A stretch of DNA of 64,000 bases from Trichoplusia ni (GCF_003590095.1 NC_039492.1:9238001-9302000); one strand, 5' to 3'; counted from the stretch's first letter, positions 1 to 13,200 are shown. Translations and numbers: made by a program. The notes: a model not told the origin generated them from the letters alone.

Positions 1-259
1 TAAGTTAAAGTCACTTAATAAAATGGGCAAATAATTATAAAGATAAGATAGAAAATTGTAAAGAAAAAGAATTTTAATAAAAAAAACACGATACTTAAAA
101 ACTTATTTAGTAGCTGCGTCTTAATGAGAGATTTTAATAAAGTCCTCGTTCACCGTATTAAATATTTCATTAACAGCTCTACACCAAAGTTGATCGCATT
201 TATACAACATTTATATTTACAAATACGCCATAACTTAATCTACACCTATTAAATACAGC

Positions 260-759
260 CCCCACCGAGCGCTGTGATTGGCTGGATTTTCCAACCCCTG
301 GAGTGTTGGGCCAATCACGGGCCGAGTTTCTGCAGCGAAGGGGTGGAGTCAGGGTGGTTTTGTAGCCGAGATTTTCGCAAATTCAAACAGTACTGTTCGG
401 GGCACCTCGGATGTGAGAACCCTTTAGAAACCTAAACTTGAGTGCGATATTCGTAGACGAGAACTTTTTAGTAACTTTGTGCATGTGGTATTTGAAGTTA
501 AAAGTAATATGAACATTATTTTAGTACGAAATTACTTTGTAAACGATGTGGATAACTTATGTGGACGTTAGACTTGTCACGATGATTATTTAAAATAATC
601 TTGTTTAGCACGTGGACCCAAAGAATTCCGAATCATCATCCACAGTAGAGACAATGAGGAGCTCCAAGAAATAAAAAGACCAGCACTATCAGAGGTCCCG
701 CAAAACTCAACTATATCAAAGAGGAAACTTCTTTGGAGAACCGAGAACCGAGATCCAAG
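260..759 (+). promoter_or_regulatory. Probable promoter and 5' leader of the homeobox gene
   Basis: This is the region just upstream of the homeobox start. It holds two CCAAT-type boxes in opposite orientation: gtgattggc at 274-282 and its exact reverse complement gccaatcac at 310-318. The surrounding 100 bases are GC-rich compared with the AT-rich flanks. A seven-codon upstream ORF (ATG at 654, ending in TAA at 672-674) lies in the leader in a different frame from the main ORF. The frame used by the homeobox protein is open back to 658 but has no ATG before 760, so an upstream coding exon cannot be excluded. No TATA box or initiator was identified with confidence. The promoter role is inferred from position and motifs. 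Confidence 0.4.
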
Positions 760-3700
760 ATGGCTGGTCCATACCTCTCCCCGTTACCTGGTGACTTGCT
801 GACGGAGTACATGTTCGGTCGTCGCCGGCAGCGTCGGAACCGCACCACCTTCACACCGCAGCAGCTGAGCGAGCTGGAGTCGCTGTTCCAGAAGACTCAT
901 TACCCTGACGTGTTCCTGAGAGAGGAGGTGGCTCTGAGGATCAGCCTCTCTGAGGCTAGAGTTCAAGTAGGTACAATGCTTTTGGGAAGATTCCTTACTC
1001 TTGAATAAGGAGAGCTTTTCCTCTCTGCTACGATAATGCTATGCCCTAAGGGCTTCATAATTGTTCATTGTACCTTAAATTACCACCTGTAACTACATTA
1101 TGGAAGCAATAAAGTATTGAGTTATTATATTGGGGGCATTGAGAATTTAAAATCTTTCTACGTGAATCTGGTTCTGATAGATAGGTTAATACAGGATGGA
1201 CGTTTAATACAGGATTTGTATCCATGATCGAGACACATTTTATCTTGAAGATAATTTGAGGGAACTATGTCTACGTCATTCACATAAGAACTTAATAACA
1301 AATAAAACACAATTGAGGTTTTTTAACTAACGCCTATTAGTATCGACACAGCAGGGATCCAAGCGTAGCCAGAATTCAGTTTATAAGATTTCAGAACAGG
1401 CACTTTTTAATGATTGTTGAAGACAGTGGCTGACTATCTATGACATAATTTAGCCGTTGGACTTGTATTAGGGATTAGTAGCTGAATAATTGTTTTCACG
1501 TATGACAGTTTTATTGTAGCAATTCGGATTGAGATTTCCATTCAGAGGGGATTTCTCTTCAATAAAACGTTTTTTGTGCTATAGGTGTTTGAACAATTTG
1601 TCTAGTTAAATTAATTAGGAGAAGTTTAATGAAGAGACGCGATTCGAAAAAAGTCTGTAAATCTCGCTTTTTGCTGAAAACTAATTTCTATTGAAGTGGA
1701 TCTTGAGTGGATGTCCACTATCAGTCAATTGGTTTCACTTATATTCTAAAGGATTACCACTTTCAGCTGGACAGGTACTTAACAGATACCGCAATTACTG
1801 TACTATGTATTTGTTAGTTTATTTATTAGAAGCAGAAAATTGAAAAATGTTTGACATAAGCGAAAAAAACCTTTCTCTCAGATTTTGACGCTCTTTCTCT
1901 CTTCTCTTCTCTTTAACACGGATATTAGGTAAACCGTACCATTGTCCACCAACATAAGAGAAAAGTCACATAGTCACTTACCCGCCTTTAGGATCGAACC
2001 TGCCATACTCGATAAAAGTCTGTTGAACATGTGGAGCCGTACCGCTGTCACGGCATTACGGTATATTATAATCCATTACAATTTATACAACTTCTTTTCA
2101 TCCTTAATTAAATGGGTGAATATGGATGAATATGTTGTACTTATTATTATTTTTTTACAACAAAAACATACAACTGTCTTTATTAAAAACTACGGCGCCT
2201 AATTTAATGATTTTTTTTGGACCAAATCATAGCTATTCAATATCAAATTCTCCAAGAAAAATTCAAGAAAATCGGTTCATACGGTGAGACACTCTGAGGT
2301 AAAAAATAAAAGAAAATCAATACTTATACATAATCTCCTCTTTTTTTGAAGTCGGTTGTAAACGCTGAATATTAATTGCGCGTACAGTTCAATCTACTTT
2401 ATTTGGCCAACCCCTTTCATTAGGGGAAATCATAGAATTGAGAGCACTCTGTCTTTACAAATTTGTTCTTTGGTACTGACAAGACATTAACTAATAAAAT
2501 AACTGCGGGATCACTATTAATACTAGGTTAAGATTCATTGCATTTCATGCCGCAAGTTGTATAAAAAATGGGGTAAAAATTAGACATTTTCTAATTAGGA
2601 ATTTGTAAAACTTAAACGAGGTTTTTTTTTCGGCACTTGAAATCGTCCGTCCCGGCTGTTATTTATACATCTTTGACAGTCTTTACGGGTAGTCAGAAGT
2701 TTAAAAAAATTACAACCTGACTTACTAAGGGGTATCGTATTGCCCAGGTAAGTGGAGGACGTCAGATAGATAGTAGCTCCTTGTAAGACACTGGTATTTA
2801 GCTGCATCCGGTGAAACTAAAGCAGATACCAACATAGGGAAAAACGTGGAACATTTTGAAAAAGTTAGGGTGACGATGATTTTGGAGAACAAGACAACTC
2901 GTATGGATTTTCTTCTGTCTAGACTTATTCCAAACTATGCTAGGGTCTGGTTCCAATCTTAATTAGTTGTCTCATGAAACTGGAGAGCGGTATCACAATT
3001 GAAATCTTTGTACTGCAACTTTTTTGATGTAATAACTTTTGAAAATAACGAGTTAAGAGCACAGTTTTGTTACCATATCAACCGACTTTGGATTTAATGT
3101 AGAATTATCTTAAATTAAGCAAAACATTTACACATTAATATATGCAGCTGTTCGTAATATTCTTATCATTAACCTCCGTTATTGATATCGCAAATGACTC
3201 GCACTAGCCCAGTTTCTTTTCTGAACATATTTTGCGGATATATTTAAACTTTTGAAATTTACGAGTTATGCCTGATAATGAGGTAACAGAAGCAGTTGAG
3301 TTTCTTTGCCTTGCAACCCTATTCTTTGTCTTGTTTGTGTGCTATTCGTATTCTTTATTTCTTACAACCCTCAATTCCTCTTTTATTTCGGTTTTTCTCT
3401 GCCAACTTCAGATTGATAGTCCAAGCAAATATGCTGTTTTATATATAACTATTAAAACCGTGCAAACGATAACAACAATAAACGATTAACATTAGCATTA
3501 GTTTTACAAAAGCATTCGTAATTTTACTGAGTCAAGGCCATTATTATCAACTAACGCTCTAATTTATTTGGTAACAGGTATGGTTTCAAAACCGGCGCGC
3601 GAAGTGGCGTAAGCAGGCGCGTCTGCAGCTGCTGCAGGACGCGTGGAGGATGCGGTGCCTCGGACTTGGAACACCACCACTGCCATTAGGTATGCAGAAG

Positions 3701-4529
3701 TTGTAGACGAAAGGTCTTTATGAATAAGCATAATGAAACGAAGTAACAGAACTCTGTACGGCACCGTGTTGTGGAATTTTGAATATGGAAGAGATAATTA
3801 AGAATTCCTATAATAATAAGATGATTTTATTCTTCTTCTATTTCATAAAATGAAGAAGAGGAAGCCATCATAGGGTTATGATGGCTTCAATTTTAAACAG
3901 TTTGCTATTTACTTACCTTGAACTTTTTACCATTTCCAGGTCATTCAAAACCTGATTCTTCGCCTGAGGCCCCCGAGTCACCAACTGATAAAGATTCGCC
4001 GGAGCCGCCTGGTGCCATGGAGAACCGGGACTTGAAGTCTCCTCGCCAAGATCCTTACATGCACAACACTTACATGGAACCCTTACCAACAGTCACACCC
4101 AACGTACATGAGATGCCACAGATGGCAAATGCGAACGAGGATGGACGGATGCTGCAACAGCCTTTCGGGTTTCCACCATTATTGATGTCGCAGCAGATGG
4201 ATCCAGAAGTTGTGCCGACAGATTTGCGAGTGATGTCGAAGCCAAATCCCTGCGCTTGTGGGACTTCAGTCCAGGATATGGACCAGCCGCAGAACCTTGC
4301 GTACCGTCAAAGGCGAGACAAGGAGACGAGTGACAGCGACACTGACACTGAAATAGATCTGACGTCACATTCCAAGGACGATGACATAAGGGAATCAGAA
4401 AGGCTGGCCAGTAGGATCGCTACCAGCATCTTCAGAAGCGACACAGTGCTTCACGACATGATGCCCAATGATCTCAGTTTAGGAGCTAAGAATGGCAGCG
4501 ACAGAGTCAGAAATAATGTATCAATCTAA
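760..4529 (+). CDS. Paired-like (Q50) homeobox transcription factor, 3 exons, 302 aa
   Basis: Exons are 760-966, 3578-3689 and 3940-4529 (stop included); the junctions are phase 0 and phase 1, and the sum is 909 nt. The homeodomain covers about residues 24-83, with F8 at residue 31 and the helix 3 motif VWFQNRRAKWRK. Gln50 is residue 73 and Asn51 residue 74, so it is a paired-like protein of the Q50 class; no paired domain is present. The first intron falls between homeodomain positions 46 and 47, a position shared by many paired-like genes. A conserved-looking extension, QLLQDAWRMRCLGLG, follows the homeodomain. The C-terminal 195 residues are low in structure, rich in Pro, Ser and Asp, with an acidic stretch SDSDTDTEIDLT; no OAR motif was seen. 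The product should be a nuclear DNA-binding regulator. The closest matches from memory are insect CG11294-like and Drgx-like proteins, but the orthology is unsettled, so no symbol is given. The start ATG at 760 is the first in frame. Confidence 0.93.
1925..2080 (-). repeat. tRNA-derived SINE fragment, reverse orientation
   Basis: On the minus strand this reads a polymerase III B-box-like ggttcgatcct, followed by aaggcgggtaagtgac and a T-rich tail. That arrangement is seen in tRNA-derived SINEs of moths. The ends are not defined and no target-site duplication was found. Confidence 0.5.
2215..2365 (+). repeat. Lepidopteran interspersed repeat tail ending in gaagtcggtt
   Basis: The segment contains cggttcatacggtgagacac and, further on, tttttttgaagtcggttg. 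This resembles a very common lepidopteran interspersed repeat. The reverse complement of the same gaagtcggtta end occurs at 41409-41440 (taaccgacttcaaaaaagaa). The class of the parent element is not known. Confidence 0.5.
2646..2845 (+). repeat. Degraded 3' part of the 5S-derived SINE
   Basis: It aligns by eye with the middle and tail of the SINE at 55592-55952: atctttgacagtc, agtcagaag, aaggggtatcg, ttgcccaggtaagtgg, agctccttgtaaga and ccaacatagggaaaa appear in the same order. The 5S-like head is absent, which fits 5' truncation. Confidence 0.65.
3861..3888. repeat. Short hairpin in homeobox intron 2
   Basis: The 11-base arm gaagccatcat (3861-3871) and its exact reverse complement atgatggcttc (3878-3888) are separated by 6 bases. 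It lies about 50 bases upstream of the intron 2 acceptor. Confidence 0.7.
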
Positions 4530-5337
4530 TTGTTTGTATTAAATTACATATCCGAGGAATAGGATGTTGTTTCTTAATAATAATCGACATGTTTTCTATT
4601 AAATAGAAGTTCACAAATTGTTTTGACGTTTATGATAACATTTTGTGGTCTGTAATTTTAATGAAAGTATAGAGTTCATGGAAATAGCTTTCGATACGTT
4701 TTTATATTTTATTTTAATTATTTAGCTTTAGACTCAATGTGATTTTGTTCTAGTCAAGGTTATAATGGCCGTTTTACATTATTTTGGGTGATTATGGGTG
4801 ATGGGTGATATTACTATTCTATGAAAAACCTACTCGACTCTCTAGGTGTACCAAAGCACTCTCCCCGCACAAATGAATGTAAACGGGCCTTAAGCATAAG
4901 CTTTCTTTTCGTAGACAATGTTTATCTAGTATTTGCTACAGCGTTTGCTAAACGCATACGTTAGTGACATAGTTATAAATGTAAGATAGAAATAATATTT
5001 GTTACTGAAAATGTATATAGTTTTTTCATCTAACTACTAAATTGCTTTAACTTTTAATAAGGGATTATCTAAAGCCTTTGAAAGATCTATAAGATAAAAT
5101 GAGATTTCACAAACTCATGTTAGGTCGAAAACGACCTAGGGCAAAAGCGACCTGTGAATCATTGAAGAAGTATTATAATTTAAATATCATTTCTTGCCGC
5201 ACAAACTCGTTCATTTGGGCTAGATGACCCGACCTTTGGAACATAAATCATAAAACGTGACTGTTACAAACCACCATAAAATTAATTTCAACAATTGACA
5301 ATCATTGTGATGAGTCTGACATTGCTTTACTCATCAA

Positions 5338-5343
5338 AATAAA
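5338..5343 (+). terminator. Candidate polyadenylation signal, homeobox gene
   Basis: It is the first canonical AATAAA downstream of the stop at 4529. Such hexamers are frequent by chance in AT-rich DNA, so assignment rests only on position and orientation. Confidence 0.3.
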
Positions 5344-6255
5344 TAATAATTATCGAGGTTAGTTGACATACTATTTGTTTTCCTTATTCCAATTTATTAA
5401 AAGGCATTATCAGTGTGTAGAATTGAAATTGGTTTACAAGAGTAGGTTTTAAATAATAAGCAAATTAAGGATACTGTAGCAATTTTATTGTATTATTACA
5501 ATTTTCATAGGTTACTTATTATAAATTTAAATTATTAAATATCACAATAAATTCGGTATATTTCAGAATTTCTCGTGTACATTATTTAGCTTCATAGCTA
5601 TATTTATGTGGTTTAACGTCAGTATACAATGGTACTAACTTCCTCTCTCTATGTCTTTCCTTTGTGGGAGCAGGACAACGCATTACATTTAGTAGAACGC
5701 TGTCTTGCTTCCACAACATTTAGTTTACAGTATCAAGGTGCTCTACTGCCATAGTCTTTTGTGTGCTTTTCCTGATCAACTAGAAATAACTATAACGAAA
5801 AAATGCTTTGAAATGTTAGTTTTAAAAAAGTGTGCAGTCTTAACACTCTTAACTTTGGTTGGTCTTCGTAAGTTTTGGAACACTTTAAGTTACAAAATGT
5901 ACTCGGACTCTCAAAATCTTAATTTCAATGAACCTTAGAGCGCTTGGAACACTCGAGGTCTCGATTGGAGAAGGTAAATGTACTTTGTGTTATTCTTCTT
6001 ATATAAGTGTACTGCCTAAGTACATAGGCACGTATTGGACTTATTCATGAAGGAATGGCTAACGAACTTGTCTCGTAATAATTCATCTTTTGACGCTACA
6101 AACATAAATATTATACACATACATTATTATTATACGTTAAACAAATAACTAATTTACCGTTATGTTATGACTAACATTCATTTGCATTGGTATTTTTATT
6201 ATGCTAGTTTATTTCGATACTTAAATGTATCTTAATAATATTTGAAAACTGTAGC

Positions 6256-6443
6256 CATTAGCTATGAGGCCGATATCGACACGTGTCCGCCGTTCTGGCA
6301 AAATGACATTTCAAAAATCTTTACAGTTAATAGAATGTATGAGCGCTCGAATGTATGAATATGACAGGTCCAGGTCACGTGATCAAAACGAAATGTCATT
6401 TCCATACATTTCAGTGTCATTGACGCTAGACCATAGTGAATAG
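6256..6443. mobile_element. Possible MITE with degenerate long inverted repeats
   Basis: The left end attagctatg with aaatgacatttc downstream mirrors the right end, where gaaatgtcattt is followed by catagtgaat. The arms match only in part, and no target-site duplication is evident. The E-box-like palindrome gtcacgtgat lies inside. Confidence 0.35.
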
Positions 6444-7204
6444 ATACTTACACCGTGGCTTTGCATTTTAATAACGTCACTTAGCTAGGTAGGCTGTTAT
6501 TTTTTTTAAATAAGTCTCATTATGTTTGCTGTGCTGATATATTTTTAAATTCACCACATATTAGTCTCTTTCCGACTCGCAACGAGGGGATTGTCAACAC
6601 GTCGTTATCGGCCAGGAAGTGCATTAACATTCAACATGATAACATACAATTTAACAATGTTTAATAGAACCAATAATTTTATCATACATCTAACAATATA
6701 CATACTCATATCAATATAACTCAATAAATATGAGGGTAAACATTAAAAGAAAATGGAAAGACGGATATGTATCCTTAAAACATGTAAATAGCATTATTTT
6801 AATAATAATATAGTTCCATTAAAATATTGATAACCGATAGCCTGCACCCATCTCAGCACGTTACGTATGGAACGTCGCGTAACGAAGGTCAAAACTGATT
6901 AATCAATGAGTAAATGCCGAGATAAATAAACAGTTATTATATTATGACTTGTACATTTTTGATTTAAAGCATCATTTCCTAATGCTGTTATCAAAATATC
7001 TTACTGTGATAACACATAAAGACCGGATAATTCATATCTATAGAATCAATCTTACTGGTGCTTTCTTAATCAAAGTTTCTAAAGAGCTGATATTATATTT
7101 CGTAACAACAACTTTACCTGTTATGTGTGAGATGGCGCAGGCTCGGTCAGTCGAGATCAGTGCGGGCACCATGCGGCATGATGCGGGGTCAGACGTGACG
7201 CGGG

Positions 7205-10200
7205 CTAGAAGCACTTGGCGTCGTGTTGCGCGCACCAGGCGGGCCCCAGCGCGTCGGGGCGCAGGCCGCGCGACAGCAGGCGCGCGCGCTGCCGCTGCAG
7301 CCGCGGCTCCGCGCCCTGCACGCCCGACACCGGGTCCGCCCACAGCCGCTCGCCCACCGCCGCCGCTCGGGGCCACACGCGAGTGTCTACAACGAAGGGA
7401 ATCATCAGTACACGGATAACCGAGTGGTTGACGTCACTCACGTTACTGAGGATAATATACCCTGGATTTTTTCCCAGTGTGGGACAAGCGTTTGTGTGAT
7501 CCACGAATGCTTGTTCTGAGACGGTGTTTTTGTGAATGTGACTTGAATGCTTGCAAATGTAACACAAGGATGCGGAACTAAGTTCAGTACAATTTAAGCA
7601 AATAATGAACGTGGACGCTATACTTAAAATAATTAAATAAAAGTCATTCACCTAATCCCTGTTCATCCAAGTACTCGGTCCACATAGCGACTTCACCACC
7701 CAAGAAGTTGTCGTCTCTAGGCAGAGTATGGGCGTACATCCTCCTCCAGTTGGAGTACTTGGTGGTGCCCCAGAAGCCATGGTCCAGATACCAGATATCT
7801 TTGGGCACGGAGACGGTGCGGTACCCTTGCTTGATGAGCTGGTTCAGAAGCGGGCTATTGATTGGCTCCCATACTTGGATCACGTATCTGGAAGAGAAGA
7901 ACACTTTGATAGTTGATTGTTTCAGAACGTTTTAATGTAGCGATGTAATGTTAATCACGATCATCAATACACAATATAAATAAATTTCATTCACAATTGC
8001 TAACCTTTTCCCTGTCTTGTTTATGTGAGTAAACCTCATGATTGAGAAATAAGAACAAAATCTATGATGTCTTTTGGACTCCGCATTCAACAAAATATAT
8101 TTGAAAATATAATGAGGTCTGAATTCTTTTTGCTGCCTATCAAGCCTCACCTTTCTTTGCTGAGATGTTGCTGTATCCTATGCGCTTGCGTGAGTTCTGA
8201 GGACCACAGCATGACGGGTTGAGGGGGGGTGCCGTTAGCGGCTTCCAGCTCCTGGTCCCAGGCCTCCAAGGCTTTCTGGTGGAACTCTGCCCAGAGTTCG
8301 ATGAATCCGTTCTCGTTGGTCTCAAACTTCTTCTGCTTCATGTAGTTAGTTATCTCCTCAGTTGCATTCCAACATTCGATGCAAACCTGCAAATTAAATG
8401 TTTTTTTTAATCATTAACTGGTATTTTCTCTTTAGATAAAGGAAATTTTTAAAATTGTATTTAATTTTAATTGACTTGTTATCAACATATCACCATGACC
8501 CGTCGGCCATGGACGTTATTCAGTTTTCTAGATCAGAGTCAACATACTTGGGTGTTCGGGGGAACCATTGACGGCTGAAGATTTTCACTTTGATGTTAAT
8601 TAAATCCTGCTATCCTACTAATATTATAAGCACTATAGTTTGAATGTTTAGATGTATAGATGTTTGTTCCTCTGAAAGGCAAAAACCACTGAACGGATTT
8701 AAGCGAAACTTGATACACATAATATAACCAAAATTAACACATATAATACAATGTTCCCGTGGGATTGTTTTTGATTTGTCGTGTAGGGCCGGTTGGCTAC
8801 AGCTAGTGATCTTTGTCCCTGACCTCGTCGCCTCCCATGTGCAGCAGCGCCGGCTGCGGGATGGCCTCAGCGATGTCCCGGTAGAGGTCTCGCAGCACGC
8901 GGTACATGGCGGGGTTGGCGGGGTTCAGCTGCCCGCACGGCGGCTCCACGCACAGGTGCCTCCACGGCCACTGGTTCACGCACACCGCCAGCTCGCCGAA
9001 ACCGTACTCCTGCAGATGCAAACAGTGAAATTGAATACAAATCTCTCGATACCGTAGTTTTGCTCGATAACTTCTCAATATAACCGGCATTAAAAAATGG
9101 TTTTAATTTTGAAAGTTCTTTGGTCGGTCTGAGAAAGTCCATTAAAAAATGTAATGACAAAATAACGTCAGCAACGTCATTAGGATTGCTGATTAGCAGA
9201 TATTTATTTTACTTGTATTCCAAACCGTTATAAAATAAATCATAAAGAAATAAAATGAACTGCATTATATTGCACAGGATTTCGTCGCAATGAATTATAC
9301 GGCAAGAATATATGTACTTGGGACCACAATTATTGCAAAGAACTGCTATTTTTCATTTTTTACAAAAAGCACGTAGGTAGTTTATAATTCTCTTTCTATC
9401 TTCATTAAACTTCCAATAGTTTTATACTAACTATGGGGAGAATGGTTCCTTATAAAATGGTGCAACGGTTTACGCAAGCGTATGTATCGGGATTCCCGGA
9501 CTAGTTTCTGACAGAAACGGAGTCCTTAATCATAACCTGGCGCGGTAGGGTCGCAAGTCGTACCAGTTAGACTTATCAATTTCAATAGCTTATAATATCT
9601 ACATGTATTGAGTTCTGAAATAAATCATCTATAACAAAATACGAACCTTCCCCCACTGCCAGCCGTTCCCGGCATGCGCGGGCGCATCAATCTCGATTAC
9701 GACGCGCACGCCGCGTACTTGCGCGTACTTGATCAGCTCTCTCACTTCCTCCGCCGAGTAAATCTCATTTGCGGAGTACGCACCGTATCTAAAATGAATA
9801 GTTTTAATTTAATCGTTTACTAGAATTGTGTAATGAAAAACGTAACATATTCTTAGATTACTACACTGCGCTTCTTTATAAGACTTTATTTTTAATTCAT
9901 CTGGAAATTTTAATGGCATCTTACCTAGTAAATTGCGGTACTCTGGTCGACTCAAGCGGGAAGCTGTGTGAATCGGTGACATGCCAATGGAAGATGTTCA
10001 TTTTGTTTGCAGCCATACCGTCAATGGTTCTCTTGATATCGACCATGGGTATAAAATGCCTACTGCAGTCGAGGAGAAGACCTCTGTGCTTGTAAACTGG
10101 GCGGTCTCGGATCTTAGCGCCGGTCACAAGTTGGAGACCACACTTCTTTTGGTCTGAATAGTCAGGTTTATCAGCTGCCACTAATTGAGTGAAGGTCTCC

Positions 10201-13200
10201 AACGCGTGACGCGCTCCGTATACGGTTTCAGCGTGAATGTGTACTGCTATTTGGGTTTCTGAAGCAAAACAATATTATTTGCTTTTTATAATATTAGTAA
10301 ACATGGCATTGAAGTGTGAAGGATTTCTGCGAACCACACCTACAAGTTAAGGTACTTCATTTTAAGCATTTTTAATACATGCAATTATAATTACTATCTA
10401 CCTCATCGGCCTAGCCTTTTTCCAACTATGTTGGGGTCGGCTTCCAGTCTAACCGGTTTCAGCTGAGTACCTACCAGTGTTTTACAATTAGTACCTAATT
10501 TGCCAATTTCCCGATACATCGTTATGAAAACTGATCTCTGTTTAACACAAACCTTTTGTCTGTACATCCAGCGCGTACGCCTCGTTAGTTTCCCAGCTCA
10601 GCGTCATGTCGTCAGTTTTGACGTTCATGAAGACTATGACTGGGGTCTCCACCATCTCGGTGACGTCGCCGTCACACTCGGCAAACAGGTTCTCCCCCAC
10701 GACCTTCGTCATTTCCACCAGCAACTCCCGGGTTTCTACTGGCACATTTGCTAAATCGAACCTGTGGGTAGAAAAGAAAAGAATTATATAAATCTCATAA
10801 TGCACTACATATAAGTCGTTGCTATTTTCCCACGTTTTTATAGACTTACTTTCTTGTTTGTTTGTTTGTCGTTCCGGTTGGCTTTTTGTAACTCAATTTT
10901 GAGGCACTCCCGCTAAGCTAGCATCCTAAAATTTTCAGGGTAGCTTCAAACCCGATGATAAGGCAATTTACAACTATAAAAACATTTTAAAACGAGGGTA
11001 TATAGATTTTTTAAATCTAATAATAATTGTCATTTCGTTCTATTGTCATCTGTGCTGTGATTAGCCAGACCACATTATATCCAAATTAAGATTCAATGCA
11101 TCATCGTAGAGTCTAAACCTCTTGAGACGTCTATTGTTTATTACATTCATAACATACACTCTATCTGTTGTTACTAGGTACCTACAGTCAACAACAAAAA
11201 TTGGTTATAAAAACTTCAATTACTACAGAAATTCAATACTAATGAACGGAATTCGCGTCAGAACTGATTTTTTTCGCTCGTACTGTATTGGCTGGTACTT
11301 CGGCTGACATACCTTAGAATCACTTCAGCACGGTAATATTATCCCTTCCGTACAATTCTGATGCATATACAATACTTAATAAGTATTGAATTTCTGATTT
11401 TGGTCATCTAGTTTTGTTGTTGACTGTACATAGCGTATCCATTTAAATACTTGATGGAGTGGGCGGAGTGCAATCTGCCATAACCAAAGTTAGGTTCACG
11501 AGTGTCAAATACGCGATGCTCGGCTCGTGGGTCGACACTCCGTTAGTGTCAGGGACATTCACCTCACAAGAGTTCAGGCAAATCTTTATAATAAGGTAAA
11601 TATTAACTGACGTACTTACTATACGTAGTGTGTACTAAGGTGGTTGACCCTCCATAAACGCGTCTGTACGATGCTCGACAGTGGTATCGTCGCAACGTTC
11701 ATTTTTCTCATTACGGACTTCCTATATTTGGATGTGACATTTGAATGCTTTCGACGTGATACAGTTACAAGTATTGTAATACAAAGCTATAATGATTATG
11801 GCACTGTGTTAAACCAATTCAAATCGGTTAATAGGTAACGTAATTGTGACTTATAATATTTTTTAGAAACATAAATTTCTTAAATACTTATGTACGGATA
11901 GCCGAGTGGTTGAGGTAAACACGCCAAACCCACAGAGCACGACGTGTCGCGAATTCGATCCCCGCGTAGGACAAGTGTTTTTGTAATCAACGAATGCTCT
12001 TCCTGTGTTTTGAGCATAAGTCTTGCAAGTTTGTGAAACCCATGCGACGCGACATATGGAATATTGTTCTTAGTGGATGTTCGTTCAGAAAAAAAATCTT
12101 TGTACAATTTTCTAGTGAGCAACACCACTATATCAACAGAGACTATTAAATACTAAATCAATAAGTACAATGCACTAAATATGATATCGTAATACATTAA
12201 CACAGACTAGAAATGGTTCCCGAGATAAATATAGATCATACTGTCAAACTCTTGGATGTGTCCCAGCAAATGAAAAGATTTATTCTGGCGAGCCCTTTCT
12301 ATTCCCGATATTAAAATATAGCGGACGGATATAATGCATGCAATCGTTACTCGCTTACATTATAAGCTATAGAAAGAATATTTAATTTAATTTATTCTAG
12401 ACACCTTCCATCGTGCCGCGTTGTGAGATTGTAAGTCTGCTTTAATACTTAAGCGTATCCCATGGTTACAAGGAATAACAATTCTAGAAACTTAAAAAAC
12501 TGGGCAAGCGCGAATCGGACTCAAACAAAAAGGTTAAATATTGACAAATCAGTTGCGACACTTATAAAAGGAGTGGATCCTTAAAATATGCCATCCTCCA
12601 ACAAATTTATAACTGTAAGAATCGTTGCAATACGTCGATCTTTATTTTCAGGATTTGTTGTTATAACGGCAAGAGAAATACATCTGTAAAAATTTCAACT
12701 ATCTAGCTATCAGGGTTCATGAGTTACAGCATGGTGACAGACAGCGGACATTTGACATTTCTTCTCAGGGAAGTCAGATAGTAAACGTCGACTCCAGCAT
12801 TCTAAAAAAAATTACTTGTAAAAGTGATGATATATCCTACTTACAGAATAAATGATTTCATTTAATTTATTTACAACCTAAGGAATAGGTTTCCGTTTTT
12901 ACCTTTTGGGACCCCTTAAACCGTATCAGAATGTCATTACAAACAAGGACATCAAACACATCAATACATAATTATAATCTTTGTCATTCTTATTTCATAA
13001 GAAGTTATATTCTCATAAATATTAATGGATAACTTTGCTTGCATCGATTATTCATTTTTCGCAGCAACTCGGTATGTCAGTGTATCGCAATCGGCCTCAA
13101 CACAACATAGTTAGTTATTTAACCTTCATGGAACTTGGTAGTTATATTTATCGTATTATTACGTGGGTAACGTGGGAACTTGACGTCCAATTGTATTGTA

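Larger units (their letters stand above)
967..3577. other. Intron 1 of the homeobox gene
   Basis: The intron is 2.6 kb, with donor gtaggt at 967 and acceptor aacag ending at 3577. It is AT-rich and has no supported coding sequence. It contains three repeat fragments, listed separately: a reverse-oriented tRNA-derived SINE near 1925-2075, a transposon tail near 2215-2360, and a worn copy of the 5S-derived SINE tail near 2646-2845. Confidence 0.8.
4530..7204. other. Intergenic region between two convergent genes
   Basis: This 2.7 kb AT-rich stretch lies between the stops of the homeobox gene (plus) and the hexosaminidase gene (minus), so it should hold both 3' UTRs. The first AATAAA after the homeobox stop is at 5338-5343, about 0.8 kb downstream. 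No clear AATAAA was found close to the hexosaminidase stop on the minus strand. A possible MITE lies at 6256-6443. I see no coding sequence. Confidence 0.6.

Noticed and set aside
6949..7519. Several plus-strand open frames of 90-156 codons opposite the last hexosaminidase exon
   Set aside because: They are antisense shadows of a GC-rich coding exon, with Arg/Ala/Pro-rich composition and no splice or family support.
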